64,000 nucleotides of DNA from Hymenolepis diminuta. Its lineage: Eukaryota > Platyhelminthes > Cestoda > Cyclophyllidea > Hymenolepididae. The stretch spans positions 496,001-560,000 of the forward strand of contig CAADRB010000053.1 in assembly GCA_900708905.1 (NCBI GenBank), written 5' to 3'. The notes below the pieces were generated by a model. That model ran no database searches. It saw nothing but the letters and a program-made list of their open reading frames with translations, and was not told the DNA's origin. This document shows, piece by piece, positions 13,218 through 25,500 of this stretch. The position numbers and the translations under genes were made by a program. The stretch's first letter is position 1. Each line of letters opens with the position of its first letter.

Positions 13218-13272
13218 CTTCTGGTTCCTCATTTTCGTCTTTCTTTTTAGACGATTTAAATTTGGAATCGCC
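13218..13272 (-). CDS. gene A exon 3 (unidentified protein)
   Basis: A 55-bp exon with acceptor ATATTTCAATTTAG and donor CCAGAAG|GTACAT. Entered in phase 0, as exon 2 requires, it reads GDSKFKSSKKKDENEEPE and ends one base into the next codon. The composition is almost entirely charged (a Lys cluster followed by Glu/Asp), as in a flexible cytoplasmic linker. The intron separating it from exon 2 is only 284 bp. Matching phase, strand and spacing make it a convincing member of the same gene. No domain can be named. Confidence 0.6.
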
Positions 13273-13556
13273 CTAAATTGAAATATTGTTTTACTTATTG
13301 TGCATAAGCATTTAAAAATATTGTAATGTCTACAAAAATGACTGCATTTTTTGTTCAACACACAATGTTTTCTATGTAGAAGTCGATTTTAAACTTCTAC
13401 AACTTACTTGTGTATTACTTTATATCATTTCCTTCGGGTCGAATTTCCATCCTTTCCACTTTCTTCTCGAATACTTACGTTTCTTCAGGCAATTTTATGG
13501 GTGTATGCGCATTAAAGTGCTTATGCACATAGAACAATGAAAGATTAATGACTTAC

Positions 13557-13676
13557 ATATTTATTTAAGGAGTCATTTTTTATTGCATTGTAGGCCCTTT
13601 GCCAGAAGCGTTTAAATGATTTTCTTTTCGCACTTCCACGAGCTGATATCTCCATTTTTTGGTCCTCATCTTGTGC
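13557..13676 (-). CDS. gene A exon 2 (unidentified protein)
   Basis: A 120-bp exon, exactly 40 codons, in phase 0 at both ends. The acceptor is TATATCTAATTCAG and the donor is the near-consensus TAT|GTAAGT. It begins AQDEDQKMEISARG, followed by a strongly basic, aromatic run (SAKRKSFKRFWQRAYNAIKN) and ends DSLNKY. The basic/aromatic block could be an amphipathic membrane-facing or calmodulin-binding helix; that is inference from composition only. Exon 1 ends in phase 0, so the join is in frame. A second GTAAGT lies about 65 bp downstream, but the reading frame stops before reaching it. Confidence 0.65.
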
Positions 13677-13917
13677 CTGAATTAGATATAATATTAAAAC
13701 ATATTCATTAATTTAATATCAAACTAAGCATTGAGCAGTTAATATTATTAGAGAACTAGGTTTCGTTAGCTCTGTAAAACTTGTTAAGCTTGGTTATGGT
13801 AATAGTTATGTTAAACACTATAGATCGTTGCAATTCTATTGAAGTATTAAAAAGAGGAAGTGAGATTAATTTACTAGGCACTAGACATCGGGAGCTAAAA
13901 TGTCCAAGGTAGCTAGT

Positions 13918-13946
13918 GGAGGGGAGGGGAGGGGAGGGGAGGGGAG
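13918..13946 (+). repeat. (GGGGA)n tract, G-quadruplex-prone
   Basis: Five consecutive GGGGA units give at least four runs of four G separated by single A residues, the classic pattern for an intramolecular G-quadruplex on the plus strand. It lies in intron 1 of the minus-strand gene A, so the nascent transcript would carry the C-rich complement. Confidence 0.9.
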
Positions 13947-14667
13947 ATGATGAAATTTGGCTTTGGCAGCGTGAAAAGTGATCTTTCAAATTTGTTGGTA
14001 TTTTGCAATCAGGACCCAAAGTCAAACGAGATGATATTCTTATAATAATCTGACTTTATCCTCAACATATTTCATATTTAACTGCATATTTTTGTAACGT
14101 TTTATTTTTATCACGTACAAACATATTTTTTGCCTTAGCATAAGTTTTAATAATTATTAAAAAATTATTTAGTATTAAGATGGCCACATTCTGAGTGATG
14201 AAATGAAAGGAAGATGAAAAAGTAACATCTGATAGGCAAATTCAATTACTCAATAGAGACAAAAGGAAATAATACCCGTTTTTACGCTTCCTCACTTAGT
14301 GCATATTTCATCACAGTCTTGATTGCTAGGAATTTAAAGATCCATAGTCTTATTTATTATAACTCCAGGTTTATATAATTTTATTACGTATAGGTTTAAA
14401 AATTTAGTTTAATTATGAATTAAACACAAAATTCACTTTTATAATGTCTGTTTAAAACGGTCTAACCGCAATTTTTCAACTAGTCCCATTTGGGATATTT
14501 GACATTTCCTGTAGCTAATCTACCAATCTTTCAAAACGTAATATAAATTCATTAACAAAATATCGTATAAATGGTGCCGAAACATAACTGCAAAGTTTGT
14601 AATTTATCTATATCGCCTACCAGCAATATATCTTGATATAAAAGTAGATGGGGCAGAACCCACTCCT

Positions 14668-14717
14668 NNNNNNNNNNNNNNNNNNNNNNNNNNNNNNNNN
14701 NNNNNNNNNNNNNNNNN
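14668..14717. other. assembly gap (50 N)
   Basis: A run of exactly 50 N, an arbitrary scaffold-gap length, so the number of missing bases is unknown. The minus-strand frame that appears to cross it is an artefact. Confidence 0.99.
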
Positions 14718-16951
14718 CAATTTGATATTATGGAACTAAACAAATAAAACGTAAATTTGTTGCTTTACTTTGTCAGTAATTAAAAACAAAATGTTTCTTA
14801 TAAAAACAATGGCTAAAATTTTACGCTTTTTTATACTATGAATTAAAGTTTTAATACAAATAAAATATTTCACTTTCTGAAGGCCATAAAAAAGATATAT
14901 CTATTTAAATATTAATTAAAAAGGGAAATATATTTCATAACTTATTTTCAAGTTTTAAATTCACCCCTTATTATAGATGTTGGTTAATAACTTGATTAAA
15001 TTTGAAACGATGAAAGGCAACACAACTATTTTTATTAGCTTAGAATTGATTTAATGATAATATAATAGTTTCACTGCTTCTTACTCAATAATCAACTTTG
15101 TTCTGTCGTCTGCATCAGTCATCCCAGGATAATTAATCATAAATTCAAATATATAAATGCCCCTGGAGTACATACAAACGAATAGCAACTTGCGCTTCCC
15201 TTTCTATCAATTATCTTATCGATCTACAAAAATACTTTTTCATTGTTAAAATGTTCATGAATATTAAAGGGTCACTTTCATGAACAGGGTAAACATCTTT
15301 GAACTCTGTCCAAGTGAATCATAAGAAGATGCTATTCTGTTTAAATATTATTTAGATTGATACATTTTCAGCTATCCTAAATGGTTGTCAATATATTTTG
15401 TCCTCGTTAACCAACCTGTGGGTTTTAAAAATTTAAGTGTTCTATTTAAAAGCTACAACTCTCTCAGTAGCTGGTACTTTTGATGTTCCCCACACTTCCC
15501 ATAAAATTGATTCTTCTATTTCGTAACTTTGCTTGCTACTTCTTTTGTCCCCATCAATAATTAACTTCTCTTTAAAAGTTTTCACTCACTAACATGCTTG
15601 TTATGTGAAAAAGCAAGTCAATATCACTAGAGGTCTATTCAGTTTATTGTAAAATTGTGTTAGGTATGTATACAGTGTAATATATCTGGATTTATTTCTT
15701 TTTTACATTGATTCATGCACAAATACTGACCTGTTTTTGTATATTGCTATCTGCTGCACATAATTGCCCTTTTAGAAATAAAGTTTTTGCTAAAAAATGT
15801 AACTATCAGTTCCACTCACTGATAAACAGTAAGAAAATTTTGGAAGTGTGCAAATGTTGAACAACTGTGATTGTGCAAATCTTTTAAAATATCAAACAAA
15901 ATTAAGTAGTATTTCAAAAAATCTTAACTGTATGTCAAAATTATTATTGTGTATGAAATATTAAAAAATTGGTGATTTCAAACAATGTATATGGATATGC
16001 AATTTCGGGACAGATTTATATACCACAGTTAGCCAGATTTTATTACAGTAATGGAAACAAAATATTTCTTTAAATCTGTTTCTAAACTTTATTTTAAAAT
16101 TGGAGAATAAAACCATATTACCTTCCCATAAAAATATATAACGTTACCCTCTCTGTTAGATTAACAATTTTGTAAAAATAAATTTTTCTAAATAGTAGCA
16201 ACCAGTTATTTAATATATTAGGCCATTGGCCGCCATCTGTAAACATCTATTCGCTTTATTTTGAATGGATAACTTTATAAAACACACAAACTTGGCAAAT
16301 CTAAGTTTTCCAGTGACACAGTTAAAAGAAACTCTTTGTTGGAAATGGAGCATAAGGCAGTTTTTATAAGTGATTTAAGAGAAGAGAAAACAACATATTT
16401 ACAAATTCAAATTTTAATAGGAGCATATATAATTAACCATTTTCTATTCCTTCTGCGTAAGCCTGATGTTTGCTTTTTTAAAGCAAATTGTATGCTCACA
16501 GAAAAGTTTCGGCTTTTTTCCAGGTTGCCAGTAGGCAGTTGAATATTAATTTGGAATTAGAAAATGAAAGATGTAATTATTAGTAAAATAAATAAATTAT
16601 ATTTGCCCAAAAACAAGATTTTAGTATTATATTATGAAAAATAAATTCTCCATTATATTGTTTTTATGTGGCCCTTTCAGTAGCACAGTATCTTAATTCA
16701 CATAAAAGTACTTGTGGACTGCAAACAGGTAGACATAACAAAAGGCAAATGTGAACTATCAGATTTAATTTACAAAATGTAAGAATGTTGATGCAGGTTC
16801 AGTAATTGCTGTTTATACACTTAAAAATGTCATCAGGTCCCTTTTTTTCTTTCAGCGGTGTAGCATACCTTTTACTTTGTAACCCAAATATGAAATTTTA
16901 AGAGCAAATGCTTTTGCTGAAACAATAAATATACATTTGAACTAAACTTAC

Positions 16952-17581
16952 ATTTCTCTCCTGATCATCAAATGCTGATTCATAGAAGGGGTCTGCTTGA
17001 TCGCTGACTAGATTTTGTTCTCGATCTTCAGGTGAACTTTCATGATGTTCTTCTTCAAAACTATATCCTGTACTGAAATTGTGACGTCCGCTTTGAGCGT
17101 TACTGTCAATTCTTGGGGAATATTGAGATCTATGCATGACGCCAGGATTGGACGGTATCCGAGTAATGGGCTTTTCATCTTCTTCATAGCTAGCGTAGGA
17201 GAGGTTTCCCGAAACTGATGCTGAATTTCCATATCCACTGCCTCCTCCACTTATGGCGACTGTGCTTTGAGAACTGCTCCAGCTCATACCACTAGCGGTA
17301 GAATCATATGATTCACAAGATTTCTGGGGTTTCATCTGTGCAATCAACCCCTTATTTCCATTTCCATTTCCACCACCTTCTAGTCGTATCTCAGGAAGTC
17401 TAGACATTGGTTTGGGCAGTTCAATTCGAAGTAGATACGTGTTTTTAGAGTTTAGGCAATCCAGATTTGGAGGATCAATCGTGGAGGAGTCATGAAATTG
17501 TCTACTTGCGTTGGAAACTACGTTCTCCTGGCGCGTGAGTCGGCCAGATTTGCTGCTTGAGAGTTTCATTGGGAAGGACAT
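16952..17581 (-). CDS. gene A exon 1, first coding exon (unidentified protein)
   Basis: This is 210 codons from the first ATG after an in-frame stop to a textbook donor (GAGAGAAAT|GTAAGT); the frame runs 17 codons into the intron before stopping. The product is low-complexity and hydrophilic. It has a basic Ser-rich start (MSFPMKLSSSKSGRLTR), a short conserved-looking stretch LPKPMSRLPEIRLEGGG, Gly/Asn repeats (GGGNGNGNKG, SGGGSGYGNSAS), Ser-rich blocks, and an acidic end (EEEHHESSPEDREQ, DPFYESAFDDQERN). There is no signal peptide or membrane segment. It resembles the disordered cytoplasmic N-terminus of a larger protein, such as a channel or scaffold, but I do not recognise the family. Base composition and codon use stand out sharply from the flanking introns. 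The stretch just upstream, ending CCCTTCTAG at 17602-17610, could be a 3' splice site in the 5' leader. Confidence 0.7.
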
Positions 17582-17600
17582 GCTCCGATTGGTTTAATTG

Positions 17601-17910
17601 TCTAGAAGGGGATAAGAGGCGTCAATGGCAGATGCGTGTTGTGGGCTTTTTCGGTTCTCCTCTATCTAAGTGCGCACGTTCGTGTGAACGTTCTGATTTC
17701 CGCATGCAGCTCTCGCCCTAATCTGAAGAAATGGAACGAACGGATGTGCTGCAGATGCAGCAATCTTTCTATTCAAACAAAGTGATACCGTAAGCCACGC
17801 GTGCTGTGGAATATGCACAGGCGGATAAGGGGGTTAATTTTCAGCATTGCCAAAGCGTGCACAGTGACGTCTCTTTATTGGTCGAACGGCGGGGGCCAAT
17901 CGTAGGCTTC
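17601..17910 (-). promoter_or_regulatory. gene A promoter / 5' leader region
   Basis: A GC- and CpG-richer island stands out against AT-rich flanks immediately upstream of the gene A start codon. It has CCAAT boxes in both orientations (17877-17881 reads ATTGG, 17896-17900 reads CCAAT) and a CRE-like TGACGT at 17865-17870. No TATA box is obvious, which suits a dispersed promoter. A possible 3' splice site at 17602 implies that part of the island may be a leader intron. Position and motif content support a promoter; the start site cannot be placed. Confidence 0.5.
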
Positions 17911-20900
17911 CTGATTATAGAAAATATATTCATGTTAAAGGAAAGATCAACTGACTCTCATTATATGCATTAATATCATACCCAATCGAGGGGCCACGGC
18001 TATTTAAGAGACACAACATCACGTTTTTCATTATAATTGAAGTTAATATTTGAGAATCAGGTGGAAACTACAACTATTTAAAATAGAAAAATACTCTAAT
18101 AATAATAAAAGCATGAAGAGAACAGATACTTAGTTTAAAATATCCAAAGATAACTCATGTTAGATAACAATTAATGGTACAATAATGTTATGGGAAATAA
18201 CGCAGCGCATAAACGCATTATCAGTAATGTGTTATATATATCTGACATGTTCGAAAGATAACTTTACAAAAGATTAAAAACACTGAGCTATAAAACGAAA
18301 CAAGTACTATATATTAGTCAAAGGAATCCACCAATACCCAAAGTTATGATATGTTGAAAAGGATGAGGTAATAATGAGGTGACCCTTCAAGATTAATCTG
18401 AAAAGTCATTACTGATTTTCAGATGGTAAAGTTATCACATTCTTGGAAGGAAGAAAAAAGTTGTCATTGCAAATAATAATGGCTTAGAATGCACAAGTTT
18501 TAAGGTATTTTGCCTCTTCCATCTATCAAGTGGATATGATGAAAACACTACGAATTTGGAGAAATGCAAAACCTAAAGGCTTTTGGGAAGATGGTTCGAT
18601 GTTCGTTCTTGAAAACTAATATGCTCTTAAGTTTGCACTTTTTACACAAAAAAAGATATATTAAATCCGAATTTTTTCACAAATCTCAAGAATTAATGCT
18701 TTTAAATATAAACAGCCCCCTACCGAAAAGTCTGAGGAATCTGTAAATCTGTGTTTTATTAGGACAGAGGTTCCAGATTACCTTTTTTCCCCTCTCAGTA
18801 AATGGTATACTAAAAGACATGAACTCACTTTTTAATTTTTTCTATTAAAGGTAAAATTAGAAAGAATTTTAAAAAATAGAGGAGATAGTGAAAATATACA
18901 ACATTCTTTTATCTTTTGTCTCCTATTACATGCCAGGTTAAGAAACTGGGTTCTCCTTTTCACAACTGAAAGACTACAAAAAAATGACATTTGCCACTTC
19001 TTGATGTATTCTTGAGAGAAGAACACATCTACGCAAAAAATAAATCTCAGAAAAAATCATTGACAGCATTTGGTCGCAATGCTATTTGCTATTACGATGT
19101 CCAGACACCTGGATTCAGGACACAGTAAACACTTGACCTGGCTTCCCTCTCTGGCATTCGGATTTGTTCCTTACAATTGTTGCCTATCTGCCAAAAGATT
19201 TTTTTCTCTAGTCTTTTTTGTATTTTGGTTACGCAGTTTACAGCGACGTTTGATTGATGAAAGTTCAGGTAACTGGTCATGAGGTACATGTTCATTCTAT
19301 GAAATCTAGAAAACAGTTTTCAGAAATGCAAACTATTTACTTATTTGAGCAGCGATAAAACGGATCCAACACTGATTACTGGCCTTGAAAAATATCTGTA
19401 ATCTTGCGGTAAACCTTTGTAAATTTAAAGTAACAACTTACTAAAATGTTTAATCATGTATTGCTCAAATTTTATGCTATTTAGGTGTTTAGTAGGAAAG
19501 AGTACGCTATTTGGATGATGAATCCTCGCTAAAAATCTAGTCTTACTATAAGGACATACATAATTCAAAATTAAAAAAATATGAAAAAACGTCTCCTTGA
19601 ATGCTGAGCTTTGTTGAATCGTAACAACTAAATTGCTTTTAATACCTCGTTATACGCGTGATATCTGAAAGAAATGACTATTCTGATGATTTCATAAGTG
19701 ATCATTCACTCAATCTATTTGTAGTTTCCCATGTTCTGTATATGGGATCTAAGCCCTAAGGAAAAAGAAACTGGTTCGATAAAATGTGAAATTGCACTTT
19801 TCAGAGCCTTAAAATTATTACAGTGAGTAAAAGAATCTATTAATGAATAAACAAAAGCAAAATTAATCGGCAAGTAACCCGACAATTTTGTAGTCCAGAC
19901 ACGGTGAGGTCTATGATGCTTTGAATTACAGCAAATCAAAATCGCTTAAGCACGATTTAACTGCTTTTTAAGCTCTTCTTGTTAAAATGCTATCCATGAC
20001 AACGAATAATAACGTACTTCAATCTCCTTATTTTCATGCAGTGAAGCTCCTTTCTATTCAAAAGCATTTGAAAAATATATAATTTCAGATAGATTTGCAT
20101 AATTCATATTAGTCTTTATTCAGGTTCCGACAATTTAAATAATGTCAAACCAATCCAACCTTATGTTAAATCAAACCTGCATCTGCATCATTTTACTAAA
20201 AAGCGGATATATTTTTTATGCATGAAATAGCATCACTTATCTAGTTACTTTGTTTTATTCAGAATCTGTTTCATTTTCGAGTCTCTTTTTCAACCTTGTG
20301 ATAAAGGTAATAATTTGCGCACTGAGCTTTTATAATTGTTATTTATTTATCTCTATTTATGTCTATTTTTTGTTTATTCCCTGGACTTTCTTTACGTCAT
20401 TATTATTGTGGGAATAAAAGGAATATTTACAGAACAAGCCTTATAAAAGAAAACAAGGAAGTCTTATTTGTGACATTTTCACAAAAATAGAAACATAGGT
20501 ACCCGAAGGTATCAGAAGCATACAAAGATAGTAGAATAGTGCACTTTTAAGAAGTTAGTGAAAAAAACCTGAGATATATTTCAAATGACTTCTAAAGTGA
20601 GATTTTATGAAGTGATATATTTTTCAAAATTATTAGCCACCATTTGTTGTGACCACATAGCATTATACTTGACTGCTACTATTTATTCCATCGGTATGGC
20701 CGAATTCCTACATTACACTAAGAATGTCATTGTCGCCATGGCTCAATCAAACTCTCGGTAAAATCTATAAAGACTGACCTCCTGTACTGTCGTCATGTCT
20801 TAACCCACACCCTTATCATTCTGTCGTTCTCATACTATTTCCGAATATAAACGGGCATGAACATTCACATCCATTTGCAAAAAAGTCCCTCTTGCCTCCG

Positions 20901-22308
20901 TTATCATTCCCTACGTTCTCAATATTCTCTATTTTAGGTCTTGATATTTGGTAAGGATTGAAAAAGTTAGAAGAGCGATAGATCATCCAGATTCTTCAGT
21001 CTCTAAGCTCCTGCACCATCATTACTTTCGACTACTGACCCCATTCCTTAATCTAAATGCGACCATTTAAGCTGAAGGAAACATATCCTTACCCTTCATG
21101 GGCTAGTATCTTTATTTGGTTGCTCTCACTGACTGAATAAAGCTTAACTGGCTATCTAATAAAATTGTGAATGAATTTCTTAAACCTCATTCCCATACTT
21201 GTATTTTTATATAATATCGAAACTGACGTTCGTCTACGTATTTCAACAGCGGGTGCACTGACAATAGTCGAAACATTTCGGAATGGAATATAGGCCAAAT
21301 CAGACTTTACGGTTAGTAGTTTAGTGATGTGGAAATTATTCTTAATTATAGTCCGCAACGGATGCGTAAGGTGATTAACGGCAAAATATTTTTTTACCTT
21401 TTAATAAGAAAAGAATCAAAACGGTGTAAGATAAAGATACGATTTAAAATTATCAATTTTTAAAGAATACTAAGATTTTTATCTAGTTATTTGGAATCTG
21501 ATTTTAAACTTATATAATTTATACAGTTTATTTTATACATTATATTTCAAATTTAGTTTTATTTTTTATATTTATATTTATATTTAAATACTTTATTTAT
21601 ACAATCTAAAGATACAGTACATATTTAGATTTACTCTCAGATCACCAGTGATATTTTTCGATCATTTTAAAAGAGATCAAGGTAAGATTTTGTTATAATC
21701 CGCCCATCTCTGTAGGATACCGTAATTGACTCTTAAATTCTCTAAGACACCGCACTAGTTACAAACACGACCCGACAGCACCACAATATAAAACGGCCCA
21801 AACCACTATATCAACACAGGAGGCACGTTTGCGTATCAATAGGTCGATCTATATTCTGCGCCATTTAAAACCATAATGTAAGTAAATTCGTTCGAATAAA
21901 AAGGAATTAAAAGGTGGAAAATAAAGAATCTTACATATAAGAATTATTTTGGGAAAAATATTATTTTCTTATATGTAACACGTTTTAAAGAGGGAGCCTA
22001 CGTTTACCTTTTTAAAAGCTAAGAAACAAAATTTGGCGGTTAGAACTGCCCAGCCCAGGCACTATGCAAATGGACAAAGAAATGAAGTTAACAACTACTG
22101 CAAATGTAGATGCTAGTACCAAATAAGTCGAAATTCTTGCTTTACAATAACTTCTATCTTCTTTTTTATAAAATATGTTTTTCTAATTGCCTTCTCAAAT
22201 AAAATTTCTCTTCATACACAAAAATGCATGACTGCATTGGAAAAATGCGCTTCAGTATCCAAATATTATGTTAATCCACAGTAATACAAATGTTTTACAA
22301 TTTTCGAC
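17911..22308. other. intergenic DNA upstream of gene A
   Basis: No gene recognised. Plus-strand frames at 18564-18746 and 19070-19282 and minus-strand frames at 18832-19026, 19092-19295, 19715-19939 and 21152-21358 have no motif. Around 21700-21890 the sequence is less AT-rich, with a TATAAAA near 21788 and a GTAAGTAAA at 21878. That could be an unsupported plus-strand non-coding first exon. Confidence 0.4.
21556..21590. repeat. degenerate TTTATA simple repeat
   Basis: An imperfect tandem of TTTATA/TTTATATTTA units within a long A/T-only stretch. Simple low-complexity DNA with no indicated function. Confidence 0.7.
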
Positions 22309-22545
22309 TGTGGAGAGCAACTGATATTAAATAACCATAAGTCTGACAAATGGTACAGGAGAGGGAATAAAAAAGCCAAGGAGAACAACGTTAAGATATC
22401 AAAGAATTCTACTTCTTTTGAATTTTGGACTTGAGGTGTACATTATTTGCATGATTAAGAAGTTCACGTCCCAAACTTCAAAATTCACGATTCGGCTCTG
22501 AATTTCAGCAAGTGCTTATCTAAGATATGCAGTGCTTATCAACTG
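22309..22545 (+). repeat. interspersed repeat family 1, copy 2
   Basis: Blocks shared with the other copies are TGTGGAGAGCAACTGA, GGTACAGGAGAGGGAATAA, TTTGAATTTTGGACTTGAGG, AATTCACGATTCGGC, and TTTCAGCAAGTGCTTATC followed by a second GTGCTTATC. The 5' part aligns with the 54.8-kb copy and the 3' part with the 28.2-kb copy. Non-coding. Confidence 0.55.
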
Positions 22546-25500
22546 GTATTACTTAATTAGAAAGAGTTCACCTCATTACTTACTTACAGGTTTAACTTAG
22601 GAAAGATAAAATTCGAAGTTGGTTGAGCTTCGCAAGCTATGTTTATTCAAAGTGGACACTTATCAACCAATTATAAAAAGTGAATAATTTTCTTTGATTC
22701 AATACGATCGTTTATTTATCATTTATAATATTTTTATGTAACGTGTTTTTAGTATTACTACTATTAACGAAAAAAGCTTACGTCTTTATCAAACTTGATT
22801 ACATCTGAACATGCAAAATAGCAAATTAGTTCAGAATCGAATTAAATTGTGGGGCAGATAGGGATAGATGAAGAAGCCGGATATTTAGAGATTCCGAGTT
22901 TTTATTTGCGGAAGAATTGTCATATCCATTATACCATTGGTATTATAATCAATTATAATAATTAATGATTTGGATACTTCAAAGATTACTCTGAATTTCC
23001 GAGGGAGTTTGTGTCTTCCATATTGAGAGACGATTAGTCAGCTGATTTTAATAAAACAGTTGATTACGCCTTCACAATTCACGATCAACTGACTACTGCC
23101 AAGAGTAATCAGTAGTTGGCAAATTCGATATGACGCATCTCTCAGAGTTTGCAAAAAACGAATCTTTGTAATTATATTAATTTTTGTTGAAAAAACAATT
23201 TTCTTCATTTAATTTTATCTTTCACACTGACAGGTGATTGTTGATTTTTTTCATTTAATCAAAAGAATCACTTCAAACAGAAGCTGAGCGAAAAAATTAA
23301 ACAAATTACTTTTAAATCACTAACAAATATATTTAAAATTACCACAATAAAATAATTTTTCTCAGAAAAATTATTTAAAAACAAGCAAATACTCATCATT
23401 TTGCATGTTAATGCGCATTGATTCTTCATTTTCTTATAAAACTGGTTTCATAAGAGAAATTTGAAATAAAATCTTTTTTCTTTGAGTTAGATTGAAGTAA
23501 TTATCATATTTTTATCCAGACACTTTATGATTATACGTAGAAAAATTATTTAAGCAGCTGTTAAAAGATTATTTGTTTTAAAGAAGTTCACTTCTATAAG
23601 AGAATTTAAACTTTCAGATTTACTAATTGGATATTTCGAAGAAAGGAAATTTATTTCTATCTCCATTTACTATCCGAAATATCACCTGTCAGAATGCCTA
23701 AATTAAGTCTTTATGGTGAAATTAAAGAAAACAGTTATCAAATGAAGTCCTTAATTATTAAGAGAAACAAGTTTATTTTATTGTGTTATTATAACCCAAT
23801 TCGGCATAGTTCATGTCCTAATAGTAGTGTCGAAATATCTATTGCTCACATTATCAGGAACTTTTTAATTATTTTAAAATGAGAAGATAACTGACCTAGA
23901 TCTTACCTCCATTTAAAAGAAGCGAGCATTTCCAACTCTCAAAGGGATCGCATATTAGAGCGAGCGTACATTATCGTCTGTAACTATCTGTCAATTTGGA
24001 TACCTCTTTCCTTATTAATTTTTGTGTAATTTATGTTGTCGTTTAGAGATCGTAAAAAGTTTCAAATGTATTAAGATGAAGCAAATAACCACCGAAATTC
24101 TTTATAAATGTTTGCCTGTAAAGTTCGATGTCGCCACGTGATATTTTTCGTACATTTCACTTAATGTTAAAATTAAAGCTTTACATTTTTCATTGCTAGT
24201 ACAATTATTTTTATTAAATACAGAGGACTAAATATCACTAGGTCGACTTTTTGAAGATTGTAAAAATTTCTAGATGTATAATTACAAATATGGTTATAGA
24301 AACAGATTTCACTAGGACAGATATAATTTTTCATTTACTACTAAAAACATTTAATCGTTTAGTTGCGTGATTGTCAGGCACGAAGAAAATAAACTAACAA
24401 ATAAATAATGGATAATATATATCATAATGATAATCCACAGTAATGCAGAAAACTTAATCAATTAGTCAATGAGGAAGTGTAACTGGAAGAAGTAATGTTC
24501 AATAGGGGATGAGGATGGAAAAAGCGTCAGAAGTGAAATTTTATTTAGTCTTTGAATTCTGGTTAGGGGAAATTGACTTAACAGGTAATTTACTGTTTCA
24601 CTTTTTAAAATTCTAATATTACAATACATCCAATGAATTATCCAGCAAGTTCTGATCACAGTCTCCTGTGCCTATTGATCGGCTGTCTAATTACAATGGT
24701 CAGTCCTATTACTACCAATTAATTTTTTTTTGAAATCCAAAAAAGCAGTTTGATCTTATGTTCTTATAATAACAGCTATCACAGAGCAGAATTTGCTTAA
24801 ATTGAGCTCAAATAGTTTCATCGATTTTTGTTCACAACGTAAAAAGCTCTTTAAGGTCTTTTAATTTCATTGTTCTTCTTCTGAAATAAGTTCTCATTCA
24901 ATAAACAATTTTATTTGTTATATGTTTTAAAAGGGGCATTTTTGGCCATATCAGAATGGTTTCAATTTTGCGTAAGTCTAAGAGAAACGAAGAAAACTGT
25001 CCTTTTATTATTGCACTAAAAGTTGACTTCTCTTTGAGTGCTGTGTCTCTTCATAAATCATAATATTTCTAATCCATACCTTATTTTTCATATAAATTTT
25101 ACAAATAAATAATATAATGTAAATAATATTTTATGAACGATAAATTAAAATTTTTTTTTATAAATTCACTCGTCGAATCCTGTGAAGGATAACTTTTATT
25201 CGCATTCTCCAAGATAATACCTCAGTTTTTCCGCCCACGAAGTTGGAGCAACCTCATTTATGCCCCTATGGCGCATAACCCTTGTCCGACATGTCTAAAC
25301 GCGTCCATCGATTTCCTCTCTTCTCTATAACCGCCTCGCTTCACACAAAGGCACATCTGCACTCATGCTCTGGCGTGACCTTACCCAAGTGACTCATATA
25401 AAGCTATCCTTGTTCTCCAGACAAGAACAACACACGCTGGTCAGTACGGACTCCTACAAGTCCTGTTCATCTCCTCTCTTCCTCAGCACGCTGCTCTCTT

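Larger units (their letters stand above)
13677..16951 (-). other. intron 1 of gene A
   Basis: The interval runs between the strong donor after exon 1 (AAT|GTAAGT at 16946-16951) and the acceptor before exon 2. It holds a (GGGGA)n tract at 13918-13946 and a 50-N assembly gap at 14668-14717, so its true length is unknown. The rest is AT-rich, with no gene recognised on either strand. Confidence 0.6.

Noticed and set aside
14552..14743. Minus-strand frame across the N run
   Set aside because: Its middle is assembly gap, so the frame is not real evidence.
17008..17250. 80-codon minus-strand frame inside gene A exon 1
   Set aside because: An out-of-frame shadow of the longer, spliced frame.
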